Under the pieces are notes generated by a model. That model was given only the letters and a program-made list of their open reading frames with translations, did not search any database and was not told the DNA's origin. 64,000 nt of DNA from Pseudomonas anuradhapurensis (lineage in GTDB: Bacteria; Pseudomonadota; Gammaproteobacteria; Pseudomonadales; Pseudomonadaceae), in the NCBI RefSeq assembly GCF_014269225.2, contig NZ_CP077097.1:2305001-2369000 (forward strand). The letters are read 5' to 3'. Below are positions 52,941 through 61,313 of the stretch, in pieces. Within the stretch, counting starts at the first letter, position 1, and each line of letters begins with the position of its first letter. The position numbers and the translations under genes were made by a program.

Positions 52941-54475
52941 CGCGACCGTCACGCCTGGGCCTGGTGCTGGGTGACCAGCTCTCGTTCGACCTGGCCAGCC
53001 TGGCAGCGCTGGACCCGGCCCGCGATACGCTACTGATGGCCGAGGTGCAAGACGAGGCTACCTACGTGCCGCACCACCCGCAGAAGATCGTGCTGATCTT
53101 CAGTGCCATGCGCCACTTTGCCCAGGCCCTGCGCGAGCGGGGCTGGCGGGTGCAGTATGTCGAGCTGGAGACACCCGGCAATAGCGGCTCTATCGTCGGC
53201 GAACTGCGCCGCTGGCAGCAGGCGCTGGGCTGCGCCGAGATCCACCTGACCGAATGTGGCGAGTGGCGGCTGGAACAGGCCTTGCGTGAGGCCGAGCTGC
53301 CGCTGGTGTGGCACCCGGACACGCGCTTCCTGTGCTCGCGGGGGGCTTTCGCGCGCTGGGCGCAGGGGCACAGGCAGCTGCGCATGGAGCATTTCTACCG
53401 CGGCATGCGCAAACGCTGCGGGCTGTTGCTGGCAGCCGATGGCGGCCCTGCCGGCGGTGCCTGGAACTTCGACCGCGACAACCGCAAGGCCCTGCCACCT
53501 GGGCTGCGCGGGCCGTTTGCGCTGCAGTTTGCCGTGGATGACATCACGGCGGCGGTGATCAGCCTTGTAAGCCGGCGCTTCACTGACCACTACGGTGCGC
53601 TCGAAGGCTTTTCCTACCCCGTTAGCCACGCCCAGGCCGAACAGCTGTGGCAGCACTTCCTGGACTTTAGCCTGGCAGCGTTCGGTGACTATCAGGACGC
53701 CATGGCCGAAGACGAACCGTACCTGTTTCATGCGCGTATCAGCGCCGCCCTGAACATCGGCCTGCTGGACGTGCGCCGCCTGTGCCAGGACGTGGAGCAG
53801 GCCTGGCGCGACGGCCGGGTGCCACTCAATGCCGCCGAAGGGTTCATCCGCCAGCTGATCGGCTGGCGCGAGTACGTCCACGGTATCTACTGGCTGCGCA
53901 TGCCTGAATATGCCGCGCTCAACCACCTGGGCAACCAGCGCGCGCTGCCCGAGTTCTACTGGACCGGACGCACGCGCATGCGCTGCATGGCGCAAGCCAT
54001 CGGCCAGACCCTGCGCCTGGGATACGCCCACCATATCCAGCGGCTTATGGTGACCGGTAACTTCGCCTTGCTCGCCGGGGTACTGCCCGCAGCCATCTGC
54101 GAATGGTACCTGGCGGTGTACCTGGATGCGTTCGACTGGGTGGAACTGCCCAATACACTGGGCATGGTCATGCACGCCGACGGGGGTTTTCTCGGCTCCA
54201 AACCGTACTGCGCCAGTGGCCGCTATATCCAACGCATGTCCGATCACTGCAAGGCTTGCGCCTACAACGTCAAGCAGGTGACGGAAGAGCAGGCGTGCCC
54301 GTTCAACGCGCTGTACTGGCATTTCCTGATCCGCCATCGCCAGCAGTTGGCCGGCAACCCGCGGCTGCACCTGGTGTACCGCAGCCTGGACGGCATGCCG
54401 GCGGCGCGACGGGAAGCGGTGTGGGCTCGTGGCGAGCAGTTACTGGCGCAGCTGGATGCAGGGGCGTCCCTGTGA
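52934..54475 (+). CDS. Iron-sulfur bacterial cryptochrome/photolyase (FeS-BCP, PhrB-type (6-4) photolyase)
   Basis: The 513-residue flavoprotein has the N-terminal antenna domain ([19 protein letters not shown]) and a C-terminal FAD domain. Four cysteines, C351, C439, C442 and C455, align one-for-one with the [4Fe-4S] ligands C350, C438, C441 and C454 of Agrobacterium PhrB. That makes a PhrB-like prokaryotic (6-4) photolyase or cryptochrome likely, with repair of (6-4) photoproducts as the expected role. ATG 52934 overlaps the previous stop. Confidence 0.9.
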   Translation: MVARPSRLGLVLGDQLSFDLASLAALDPARDTLLMAEVQDEATYVPHHPQKIVLIFSAMRHFAQALRERGWRVQYVELETPGNSGSIVGELRRWQQALGCAEIHLTECGEWRLEQALREAELPLVWHPDTRFLCSRGAFARWAQGHRQLRMEHFYRGMRKRCGLLLAADGGPAGGAWNFDRDNRKALPPGLRGPFALQFAVDDITAAVISLVSRRFTDHYGALEGFSYPVSHAQAEQLWQHFLDFSLAAFGDYQDAMAEDEPYLFHARISAALNIGLLDVRRLCQDVEQAWRDGRVPLNAAEGFIRQLIGWREYVHGIYWLRMPEYAALNHLGNQRALPEFYWTGRTRMRCMAQAIGQTLRLGYAHHIQRLMVTGNFALLAGVLPAAICEWYLAVYLDAFDWVELPNTLGMVMHADGGFLGSKPYCASGRYIQRMSDHCKACAYNVKQVTEEQACPFNALYWHFLIRHRQQLAGNPRLHLVYRSLDGMPAARREAVWARGEQLLAQLDAGASL

Positions 54476-54618
54476 AGAAGCAGCATTTGCCGAGCAAGGT
54501 GTGCGTGGTGTGCAAGCGGCCATTCAACTGGCGCAAGCGCTGGGCGCGTTGCTGGCAGACGGTGGTCTACTGCTCCGAGCGCTGCCGGCGTTCAGCGCCA
54601 CGTGGCAAGGCGCAATAG
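54472..54618 (+). CDS. DUF2256 zinc-ribbon-like peptide
   Basis: The 48-residue protein starts with GTG overlapping the photolyase stop (GTGA). It has [18 protein letters not shown] and YCSERCRR, a C4 ribbon of the DUF2256 family, which is found mostly beside FeS-type cryptochromes. Translational coupling suggests joint function with the photolyase. It overlaps the 3' end of the convergent DUF2878 gene by 27 bp. Confidence 0.88.
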   Translation: MKKQHLPSKVCVVCKRPFNWRKRWARCWQTVVYCSERCRRSAPRGKAQ

Positions 54619-55080
54619 CAAGGGCAGGGCCAGCGCCCAGACTGCCGCCAGCAGCGTCGCGGTCGTCAGCGTGCCCAGCGGCAGCTCGACCTGGGCCAGC
54701 CTGGCCCCGGCCACATAGGCAAGCGGGCCACCTGCCGCGCCGAACAGGGCGGCAAGCCAGGTGTGCCGGGCCAGCCAAGCCAGGCTGTGGCGCAGGCCGC
54801 AGCACAGCACGCTCCAGAGCAGGGCCAGCCACAGTGGCAGCGGCCAACTGTCGAAGCGAAACACCCCGAGCATGCCCAGCAGGCTGTCGAGTACACAGCC
54901 GGCGAGGGCGCAGCGCAGTACCGCCTGCAACTCGCCCTGGCGGTCCCGGCAGCAGCCGAAATGCCAGGCCAGGCCGACGGGCACCAGGCCAAGCAACCAG
55001 GGCTGATGGGCCCCATACACACACAGCCACCAGCCTGCCTGCAACCACACGGCGTTGGCCAGCAGCCCGCGCCCGGTCAT
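54592..55080 (-). CDS. DUF2878 membrane protein
   Basis: The 162-residue protein has about five TM helices ([50 protein letters not shown] and others), the layout of DUF2878. I start at 55080, 2 bp after the CFA-like stop. It is the last gene of the six-gene minus-strand light operon. Role unknown; association with CFA-like and FAD genes suggests a membrane-lipid function. Confidence 0.82.
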   Translation of the reverse strand: MTGRGLLANAVWLQAGWWLCVYGAHQPWLLGLVPVGLAWHFGCCRDRQGELQAVLRCALAGCVLDSLLGMLGVFRFDSWPLPLWLALLWSVLCCGLRHSLAWLARHTWLAALFGAAGGPLAYVAGARLAQVELPLGTLTTATLLAAVWALALPLLLRLATWR

Positions 55081-55082
55081 GC

Positions 55083-56330
55083 TCAATGCTCGGGCAGCGG
55101 GGCGCGCAAGGCTTTGGGCGCGGCCAGCAACAGTTGCGCCACGCCGATCGCACGCTCCTCGAAACCGCCCTGGCAATAACACAGGTAGAACTCCCAGAGA
55201 CGCTGGAACGCGTCGTCATAGCCCAACGCGTTCAGCGCGTTGCGCGCCTGGCGCAGGTTGTCGTGCCAATGGCGCAATGTGCGCGCGTAGTCCAGGCCGA
55301 AATCCTGCAGGTGCACCAGGTTCAGCGGCGTGTGCCGGGTGGCGTTGTGCAGCAGCACGGTCAACGAGGGCAAGGCACCGCCGGGGAAGATATAGCGCTG
55401 GATGAAGTCCACCGAGCGGCGCGCCTGGTGGTAGCGTTGATCGCGGATGGTGATGGCCTGCAGCAGCATCAGGCCGTCCGGCTTGAGCAGCCGGGCACAT
55501 TGGTTGAAGTAGTCGGGCAGGTAGCGGTGGCCGACGGCCTCGATCATTTCGATCGATACCAGTTTGTCGAACGTGCCGCGCAGGTCGCGGTAGTCCTCGC
55601 GTAGCACGGTCACGCGCTGCGCCAGGCCCAGCGCCTCCACGCGCTGGCGGGTATACGCATATTGGGCTTCCGACAGCGTCGTGGTGGTCACTCGGCAGCC
55701 ATGCCGGGTGGCGGCGTGAATGGCCAGGCTGCCCCAGCCACAACCGATCTCGATCAAGTGATCGCCGGGGTGCAGGCGGAGTTTCTGGCAGATGTGCTCC
55801 AGCTTGTTCAACTGGGCCTGCTCGAGGCTTTGCCCGTCATGCTCGAACATCGCTGCCGAGTACATCATGGTCGGGTCGAGCAGCTGTTCGAACAGGGCGT
55901 TGCCCAGGTCGTAATGCGCCAGGATATTGCGCCTGGCCCCGCGTCGGCTGTTGCGGTTGAGCCAATGCAGCAGCCGCAGCGCAGGCCGCCCCAAGCGGGC
56001 AAGCCCGCTTTCCATGGCGTCGAGAACCTCGAGGTTGGCCACGAACAGGCGCGTCACGGCGGCCAGGTCAGGGCTGCGCCAGTAGCCGTGGATGTATGCC
56101 TCGCCGGCACCGATCGAGCCGTTGCAGGCAATCAGGCGCCAGGCTCTGTCGTCGACGATTTCCAGCTCAGCCTGCAAGGCGCTGTCGGCGCTGCCGAAAC
56201 ACCATTGCTGGCCAGCGTGGCTCACTCGCAGGTAGCCGTGGCGCAGCTTGCCGAGCTGAGCGAGTACCAGGCTGCCCAGCCACGGGACCAGGCCGGCGGA
56301 CTTGCTAACGCTCACGCTGGGATTGTGCAT
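55083..56330 (-). CDS. Cyclopropane-fatty-acid synthase-like methyltransferase
   Basis: The 415-residue protein has the CFA-synthase fold. The N-terminal lipid domain is followed by the SAM site LIEIGCGWGSLAIHAATRHGC, the catalytic YQ-type region and a typical FIQRYIFPGGALPSL segment. It transfers a methylene or methyl group to unsaturated phospholipid chains. In KT2440-type strains the orthologue in the same position is one of two cfa genes. Its start overlaps the DUF1365 stop by 26 bp. A role in light- or singlet-oxygen-protective lipids is inferred. Confidence 0.9.
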   Translation of the reverse strand: MHNPSVSVSKSAGLVPWLGSLVLAQLGKLRHGYLRVSHAGQQWCFGSADSALQAELEIVDDRAWRLIACNGSIGAGEAYIHGYWRSPDLAAVTRLFVANLEVLDAMESGLARLGRPALRLLHWLNRNSRRGARRNILAHYDLGNALFEQLLDPTMMYSAAMFEHDGQSLEQAQLNKLEHICQKLRLHPGDHLIEIGCGWGSLAIHAATRHGCRVTTTTLSEAQYAYTRQRVEALGLAQRVTVLREDYRDLRGTFDKLVSIEMIEAVGHRYLPDYFNQCARLLKPDGLMLLQAITIRDQRYHQARRSVDFIQRYIFPGGALPSLTVLLHNATRHTPLNLVHLQDFGLDYARTLRHWHDNLRQARNALNALGYDDAFQRLWEFYLCYCQGGFEERAIGVAQLLLAAPKALRAPLPEH

Positions 56331-57114
56331 GCTCAGGATCCTCACAAGGTTGGCCGACGGCCAGGTTGCCCTGGCTGGCAGCGTGGTCATGGACAGGGGT
56401 ACGTTTGAACAGCAGGCGCAATGCCTGCCAGTAGATGGCCGACAAGGTCCGCAGGCTCATCCACGGGAATGCCAGGATGTGGCGGAGCAACGACCGGCTA
56501 TCGAGCGGCTGGCGGCGTAGCGCCAGGTCGGCCTCGAACACCTTGTGCCCGGCGTGCCAGTTTTCCATGTGCAGGCGCACATGCTCGGCGTCCAGGTGAA
56601 AGCGCAGGCGGTAGTCCATGGCCAGCGGCATGAACGGTGACACATGGAAGGCCTTGGCCATGCGGTAGGGCCGGTCGAGGCCAGCCTGCACCGGCAGCAC
56701 GTAATGGAAGCGTTCACGCCAGGGCGTGTTGCGCACTTCCAGCAGGATGGCCACCAGGTGTGCCTCGGCGTCGTGGCAGAAGTAGAAGCTCACCGGGTTG
56801 AACGACAACCCCCAGCAGCGCAGCTGGGTCAATAGGCGAACCGGCCCGGTGGGCGCCTGCCCGGTGGCCCGCCCGACCAGGTGGCGGGCGGCATCGGCCA
56901 GGCTCAGCCCCTGGCGGGTCAGGCCTGGCAGGTAATCGGTCTCGCGCCAGCACAGCGGCGCCAGGCGCCAGCGCCCGAGCCAGGGCGATAGGGCCGGCAG
57001 CCTGGCGCTGTCGTCGAGGTCGAGGTCGAACATGCCGATGCGGTAGCGAAATGCATGCGCGCGTGGCAGCAGCCGGCGATGGCTGACCCAGCCTTGGCAA
57101 AGCCTGCTGTTCAC
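56305..57114 (-). CDS. DUF1365 family protein
   Basis: The 269-residue protein carries DUF1365 hallmarks: WVSHRRLLPRAHAFRYRIGMFDLDLDD, QLRCWGLSFNPVSFYFCHD and ERFHYVLPVQAG. The family regularly pairs with FAD amine-oxidase-like and CFA-like genes. It overlaps the FAD gene stop by 4 bp. Its activity is not established; involvement in modified fatty acid synthesis is proposed from the gene neighbourhood. Confidence 0.9.
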   Translation of the reverse strand: MNSRLCQGWVSHRRLLPRAHAFRYRIGMFDLDLDDSARLPALSPWLGRWRLAPLCWRETDYLPGLTRQGLSLADAARHLVGRATGQAPTGPVRLLTQLRCWGLSFNPVSFYFCHDAEAHLVAILLEVRNTPWRERFHYVLPVQAGLDRPYRMAKAFHVSPFMPLAMDYRLRFHLDAEHVRLHMENWHAGHKVFEADLALRRQPLDSRSLLRHILAFPWMSLRTLSAIYWQALRLLFKRTPVHDHAASQGNLAVGQPCEDPEHAQSQRER

Positions 57115-58358
57115 AGTGTTTCTCCGAACCGTTCGGCGACTTTCAAGGCGCTTGCCACGCCGTCTTCATGGAAGCCGTTGCCCCAGTAGGCGCCACAGTA
57201 GTAGCTGTGCCTGTGGCCCTGCAGTTCGGCGTGGCGTGCCTGTGCCGCGGTCGCCGCCAGGCTGTATTGCGGGTGGGCATACTGGAAGCGGGCAAGGATC
57301 TGCATTGGGTCTATCAGCGCGGTCTGGTTGAGGCTGACGCAGAAGGTTTGCGGCGCCTGCAGGCCTTGCAGGATGTTCATGTTGTAGGTCAGCGCCGCCG
57401 GCGCCTGAGGGGGCCCGCCCAGGCGATAGTTCCAACTGGCCCAGGCTGCCTTGATGGGTGGCAACAGGCGAGTATCGGTATGCAGCACCACGTCGTTGCT
57501 GGCATAGCGGATAGCCGCGAGCACCTTGCGCTCGAGGATGCTCGGCGCTTCCAGCAAGGCCAGCGCCTGGTCGCTGTGGCAGGCGAACACGACACTGTCG
57601 AAGCGCTCGGTGCCGGCGGCACTGTGCAGGGTCACCCCGCCGTCGTCGCGTACCACCCGGTAGACCTTGCACGCCAGGCGTAACTGGTCGGCGAAGGGTT
57701 TGCATAGCGGTTCCAGGTAACTGCGCGAGCCCCCCTGGATGACCCGCCACTGCGGGCGCTGGTTGACCGACAGCAAACCGTGGTTGCGGCAGAAGCGCAC
57801 GAAAAACGCCAGCGGAAAGGCAAGCATGTCACTGCGCGACATCGACCAGATCGCCGCGCCCATGGGGATGATGTAGTGCTCGATGAAGCGCTCGCCGTAG
57901 CCCCCGACATGCAGGTACTCACCGAGGGTGGCGTGGGCCAGCTGGCGCTGGCCGTCGAGGTCGGCCAAGGCTTCGCGGTTGAAGCGCAGGATATCCCTGA
58001 GCATGCCCCAGAAGCCCACCGACAGCAGGTTGCGCCGTTGCGCGAACAAGGTGTTCAGGCTGTGCCCGTTGTAGGCCAGGCCGCTCGCCGGGTCGTGCAC
58101 TGAAAAGCTCATTTCGGTCGGCTGCGAGGCGACCCCGAGGCGGTCGAGCAGGCGGATGAAGTGCGGGTAGGTCCAGTCGTTGAAGACGATGAAACCAGTG
58201 TCGATGGCGTAGGTTCTGCCGCCACAGCTGACATCTACCGTGTGGGTATGCCCGCCGATCCAGCTGTCGGCCTCGAACACCGTGACCTGATGCCGGCGCG
58301 ACAGCAGATAGGCGCAGGTCAGGCCGGAAATGCCGCTGCCAATGATCGCGATACGCAT
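57111..58358 (-). CDS. FAD-dependent amine oxidase/desaturase-like protein
   Basis: The 415-residue flavoprotein has the N-terminal dinucleotide motif MRIAIIGSGISGLTCAYLLSR, VFEADSWIGGHTHTVDV, and the C-terminal GVASALKVAERFGETL. It matches the NAD(P)/FAD-binding protein family seen next to DUF1365 and CFA-like genes. The true start is at 58358; the longer frame to 58781 overlaps the SDR gene. A redox step on lipid acyl chains is likely. Confidence 0.9.
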   Translation of the reverse strand: MRIAIIGSGISGLTCAYLLSRRHQVTVFEADSWIGGHTHTVDVSCGGRTYAIDTGFIVFNDWTYPHFIRLLDRLGVASQPTEMSFSVHDPASGLAYNGHSLNTLFAQRRNLLSVGFWGMLRDILRFNREALADLDGQRQLAHATLGEYLHVGGYGERFIEHYIIPMGAAIWSMSRSDMLAFPLAFFVRFCRNHGLLSVNQRPQWRVIQGGSRSYLEPLCKPFADQLRLACKVYRVVRDDGGVTLHSAAGTERFDSVVFACHSDQALALLEAPSILERKVLAAIRYASNDVVLHTDTRLLPPIKAAWASWNYRLGGPPQAPAALTYNMNILQGLQAPQTFCVSLNQTALIDPMQILARFQYAHPQYSLAATAAQARHAELQGHRHSYYCGAYWGNGFHEDGVASALKVAERFGETL

Positions 58359-58363
58359 AGGCT

Positions 58364-59116
58364 TCACCCTTCCTGCCTGCGGGCCAGGCGCAGGCCGATG
58401 GCCAGGCGCAGGCGCGCCGGCAAACTGCCGAGCAACCTCAGCACCAGGATGAAGCCGCGCGGGAAACTGATCTCCAGCGGCCGCCGGGGCAGGCGGCTGA
58501 CGATGAAGCGTGCCGCGCGGGCGGCTGTCCACATTTGCGGCATCGGGAAATCGTTGCGTCGGGTCAGCGGTGTGTCGACGAACCCTGGGCTGACCAGGGT
58601 GACGTCGATGCCTTCGCTGAACAGGTCGATGCGCAGTGATTCCACCAGGTAGCGCAAGGCCGCCTTGGACGCACCGTAGGCGCCGGCTCGGGGCAGGGCC
58701 AGCCAGGTCACCGAGCTGCCCATCACCACCAGATGGGGGTGGCTGCCGGCGCGCAGCAAGGGTAGGGCGGCCGCCAGGCATTGGCTGGTCGCCAGCAGGT
58801 TGGTGCGCAGCACCCGCTCGATCAGGGCCGGGTCGAAATGCCCGGGCTCCAGGTATTCGCAGGTGCCGGCATTGAAAATCGCGATGTCGAGGCCGCCCCA
58901 GGCCTGGTTGATCCGGGCGGCGATCTGCTCCACCTGGTGCGAGTCGTCAAGATCGCCGACAGCCAGCAGTACCTGGCCGGGAAAGCGTTGCACCAACGGC
59001 GCCAGGCGTTCGGCATGGCGCCCGCCCACGGCGACTTGGTGGCCTTGTTCGAGCAGTTGCTCGGCAAGCGCGGCGCCGATACCGCTACTTGCGCCGGTCA
59101 GCCAGCACCGGCTCAT
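58364..59116 (-). CDS. Short-chain dehydrogenase/reductase
   Basis: The 250-residue SDR has the cofactor motif TGASSGIGAALAEQLLEQG (residues about 7-25), the NAG motif IFNAGTCEY, and the active-site YGASKAALRYLVESL, with an upstream Ser. It overlaps the SnoaL-like gene by 4 bp and ends 5 bp before the FAD gene start. NADP use is suggested by the GGRHAERLAP region. Substrate unknown. Confidence 0.92.
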   Translation of the reverse strand: MSRCWLTGASSGIGAALAEQLLEQGHQVAVGGRHAERLAPLVQRFPGQVLLAVGDLDDSHQVEQIAARINQAWGGLDIAIFNAGTCEYLEPGHFDPALIERVLRTNLLATSQCLAAALPLLRAGSHPHLVVMGSSVTWLALPRAGAYGASKAALRYLVESLRIDLFSEGIDVTLVSPGFVDTPLTRRNDFPMPQMWTAARAARFIVSRLPRRPLEISFPRGFILVLRLLGSLPARLRLAIGLRLARRQEG

Positions 59117-59535
59117 GCCAGCCGCCCTTTCAGCCAGCGAACCGCGCCGCCGAGGAGCGGAACGTGTTCATACAGCAGCGCGCCGGCGTCGAAGTAGTCC
59201 TGGTGGCTGAACACCCGTTCGCGCCATTGCAGGAAGCTGCAACCTTGCAGGCTGACGGGCTCGCCGCCTTTCAGCCGCGGGTGGCAGAAGCGCAAGCGCC
59301 AGCGCAGGTAGCCCTGGCCTGGCCGCACCTCGTCGTAGCCGGCGAAGCTGTAGCTGATATCGCCCGCATTGGCATACAACTGGCCGAAATAGGCGCGTAA
59401 CGCATCGAGCCCCTCGATATGGTGCAGGGGATCGCGGAAGGTGACCGAATCGTCATATAACTCGCCGAGGAGGTGCAGGTTGTCGCGCTGAAGGCAGGCG
59501 AAACGCTCGGCGAACCGCTGAAGGTAGACGGACAT
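59113..59535 (-). CDS. SnoaL-like / nuclear transport factor 2 fold protein
   Basis: The 140-residue protein has the SnoaL/NTF2-like pattern: FACLQRDNLHLLGELYDDSVTFRDPLHHIEGLDALRAYFGQLYANAGDISYSF, ending DYFDAGALLYEHVPLLGGAVRWL. It is the first gene of the minus-strand light operon, after a CTGGAG ribosome binding site. NTF2-fold proteins may act as isomerases or binders; no activity is proven here. Confidence 0.85.
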   Translation of the reverse strand: MSVYLQRFAERFACLQRDNLHLLGELYDDSVTFRDPLHHIEGLDALRAYFGQLYANAGDISYSFAGYDEVRPGQGYLRWRLRFCHPRLKGGEPVSLQGCSFLQWRERVFSHQDYFDAGALLYEHVPLLGGAVRWLKGRLA

Positions 59536-59553
59536 GTGCAGCTCCAGTTAAAG

Positions 59554-59579
59554 CTATACAAATCACCTGATTTGTATAG
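59554..59579 (-). promoter_or_regulatory. LitR-type operator, leader of the SDR/CFA operon
   Basis: CTATACAA-N10-TTGTATAG (59554-59561 / 59572-59579) is a perfect inverted repeat and contains TATACA-N12-TGTA, which fits the LitR consensus exactly. It lies downstream of the promoter at 59603-59631 and 19 bp before the ATG at 59535, so binding would add a roadblock. Confidence 0.8.
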
Positions 59580-59602
59580 GTATGACTGAAGCCTATGGCT
59601 AA

Positions 59603-59633
59603 AATTGTACAAGCGCAACGGTCTTGTACAATT
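59603..59633 (-). promoter_or_regulatory. Promoter overlapped by LitR-like inverted repeat
   Basis: AATTGTACAA (59603-59612) and TTGTACAATT (59624-59633) are perfect 10-bp arms. On the minus strand TTGTAC (59626-59631), 16 nt, then TACAAT (59604-59609) form -35 and -10. The operator therefore is the promoter. Dark repression and light release are expected from the family. Confidence 0.78.
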
Positions 59634-59639
59634 ATTTGT

Positions 59640-60086
59640 TCATGATTTCTGTACGGCGAGCTGCTGGCGCAACGCCGCGACTTCCGCCTCCAGCTCACGC
59701 ACCCGCTGTTCGGCGTGCACCTGCGCCGTCACATCGCGCTGGATGCCGATGTAGTAGGTCAGCTCATCGGCGTCGTTGTGCACCGGCGTGATGGACAGCT
59801 CGTTCCAGAACAGGCTGCCGTCCTTGCGATAGTTGCGTAGCACCTGGCAGCACGGGCGGCCCTCACGGATCGCTTGGCGAATGCGTTCCAGGGCCAGCTG
59901 ATCGTGGTCAGCGCCCTGCAGGAAGCGACAATCCTGGTACAGGATGTCGTCGCTGCGATAGCCGGTCAGCCGTTCGAACGCAGGGTTGACGTAGATAAGA
60001 ATGCTGTCGTTGCCTTCCTGTTCGGCGACGACGATACCGTCGTTGGAGTTGTCGACCATCAGTTGCAGGAGCTTTGCGTTGATCAT
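59640..60086 (-). CDS. Short LOV photoreceptor (PpSB-LOV type)
   Basis: The 148-residue protein is a LOV domain with the photoactive Cys53 in DCRFLQG (residues 52-58) and a C-terminal coiled helix (EQRVRELEAEVAALRQQLAVQ). This is the build of the P. putida short LOV proteins, which act without an effector domain. Blue light forms the flavin-Cys adduct. It lies divergent from LitR, and in P. putida this class works with LitR in the light response. Confidence 0.92.
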   Translation of the reverse strand: MINAKLLQLMVDNSNDGIVVAEQEGNDSILIYVNPAFERLTGYRSDDILYQDCRFLQGADHDQLALERIRQAIREGRPCCQVLRNYRKDGSLFWNELSITPVHNDADELTYYIGIQRDVTAQVHAEQRVRELEAEVAALRQQLAVQKS

Positions 60087-60233
60087 TCAAGCCCACCCGG
60101 GAGTATGTTTTGCCTATGCGTCGCCTGGCCCGTCGGGGCAGGCGGCGCGTTTTCCACATGATGGCCCATACTGGCTCGCCGCAGAAGGGGAGGATGAGGC
60201 TAGAATGGGCGCACCTTGCGGACGAACCCCGGT

Positions 60234-61121
60234 ATGACTGAAACGACCTCCACCGATTTGCTGCCCATGCGTGACGTGGTCAGCCTGACAGGCATCAACC
60301 CGGTTACCCTACGTGCCTGGGAGCGCCGCCATGGGCTGATCCAGCCGCATCGCACCGAAGGCGGCCATCGCCTGTACACGCCCGGCGATGTACAACGGAT
60401 CCGCGATATCCTGCGCTGGACCGCCAATGGCCTGCCGATCAGCAAGGTGGGCGCGTTGCTCGAACGGCAGCCTGTCGAGTGCCGGCAGGGCGACGAGCAG
60501 TTCGCCGATTGGCGCGCGGCGCTGGCGCGGGCCGCTGCGGCTTACGATGTACAGGCGCTGGAAGCGCTGCACGGGCAGCTGTTCACCCTGTTGCCGAAAA
60601 CGGCCGTGCTCAGCCAGGTGTTGCTGCCGGTGTGGCAGCAACTGCGCAGCAGCAACGCGCCAGGGGCCCGCAGCCAATGGTTGTTTGTCGATTTTTTCCT
60701 GCGCGCCCGGCTGCTGCTGCGCCTGCAGCTGAATCAGGCCGCTGCCCCACGGGTGCTGCTGGTGGCAGGCGACGAACAGGCGGAGCTGGCACTGCTGGGT
60801 ACTGCACTGCTGCTCAGTGGCGAGCAGCAACGCATCGAGGTCCTGGGTGGGCCTCTGCCACTGGAGGAGGTGGCACTGGTGTGTGCGGCGGTGCAACCGG
60901 CGGCGCTCGTGGTGGCGATGCAAGGGCCGCTGAATGCCGCACTGGCCAAGCGCCTGCGCTGGCTGCAGATGGAGATCGCCTGCCCGCTGGCCCTGGCCGG
61001 CGAGGGGCTGGTGTTGTCGCAGGCGCTACTCGACGGCGCGCCCGTGTGCCTGCTCGATACCCAGGGCGGGGATGTGGCATCGGTGCTCAGCGCCTTGCTC
61101 AGAGGCGGGCTGGATGTGTGA
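60234..61121 (+). CDS. MerR/LitR family light-response regulator (class II, PplR-like)
   Basis: The 295-residue protein has a MerR HTH (VVSLTGINPVTLRAWERRHGLIQPHRTEGGHRLYTPGDVQRIRDILRW) and a CarH-like C-terminal region. I see no Glu-x-x-His or DxHxxG cobalamin-binding motif, so it belongs to the class that does not sense light itself but works with a LOV protein. I start at 60234; the TTG at 60216 is not supported. It shares the 147-bp region with the LOV gene. Confidence 0.9.
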   Translation: MTETTSTDLLPMRDVVSLTGINPVTLRAWERRHGLIQPHRTEGGHRLYTPGDVQRIRDILRWTANGLPISKVGALLERQPVECRQGDEQFADWRAALARAAAAYDVQALEALHGQLFTLLPKTAVLSQVLLPVWQQLRSSNAPGARSQWLFVDFFLRARLLLRLQLNQAAAPRVLLVAGDEQAELALLGTALLLSGEQQRIEVLGGPLPLEEVALVCAAVQPAALVVAMQGPLNAALAKRLRWLQMEIACPLALAGEGLVLSQALLDGAPVCLLDTQGGDVASVLSALLRGGLDV

Positions 61122-61166
61122 CCGGCAGTGGGTCGGCAAGCTGCGGCTGTCAGCGCATGAACAGCC

Positions 61167-61313
61167 CTAGTCTCTGTGTGAAAAGCCTTGATACTCGGTG
61201 ATGCTGCGTTGAAAACAGCCTCGGAATGCTCATTTACAACTCGTAAACTCCGCTTCCTCGGCTGTTTTCGCCTTGCCTGACCTTCGTCTCAAGACTTTTC
61301 ACACAGAACCTAG
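61167..61313. mobile_element. MITE-like element, 139 bp, flanked by CTAG
   Basis: The element at 61171-61309 has terminal inverted repeats: left tctctgtgtgaaaagccttg and right, reversed, gttctgtgtgaaaagtcttg, with few mismatches over about 24 bp. CTAG at 61167-61170 and 61310-61313 forms a 4-bp target duplication. It holds inner inverted repeats (gaaaacagcc/ggctgttttc) and no open frame. The right end provides the last codons (Gly-Ser-Val) and stop of the DUF4010 gene. A transposase in trans is required. Confidence 0.75.

Noticed and set aside
57111..58781. 556-codon version of the FAD protein
   Set aside because: The first 141 codons lie in the SDR gene's other frame; the FAD motif MRIAIIGSGISG begins at 58358.
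60087..60233. LitR box in the LOV-LitR divergent region
   Set aside because: No TGTACA or TATACA core is present there, so autoregulation through this box type is not supported.
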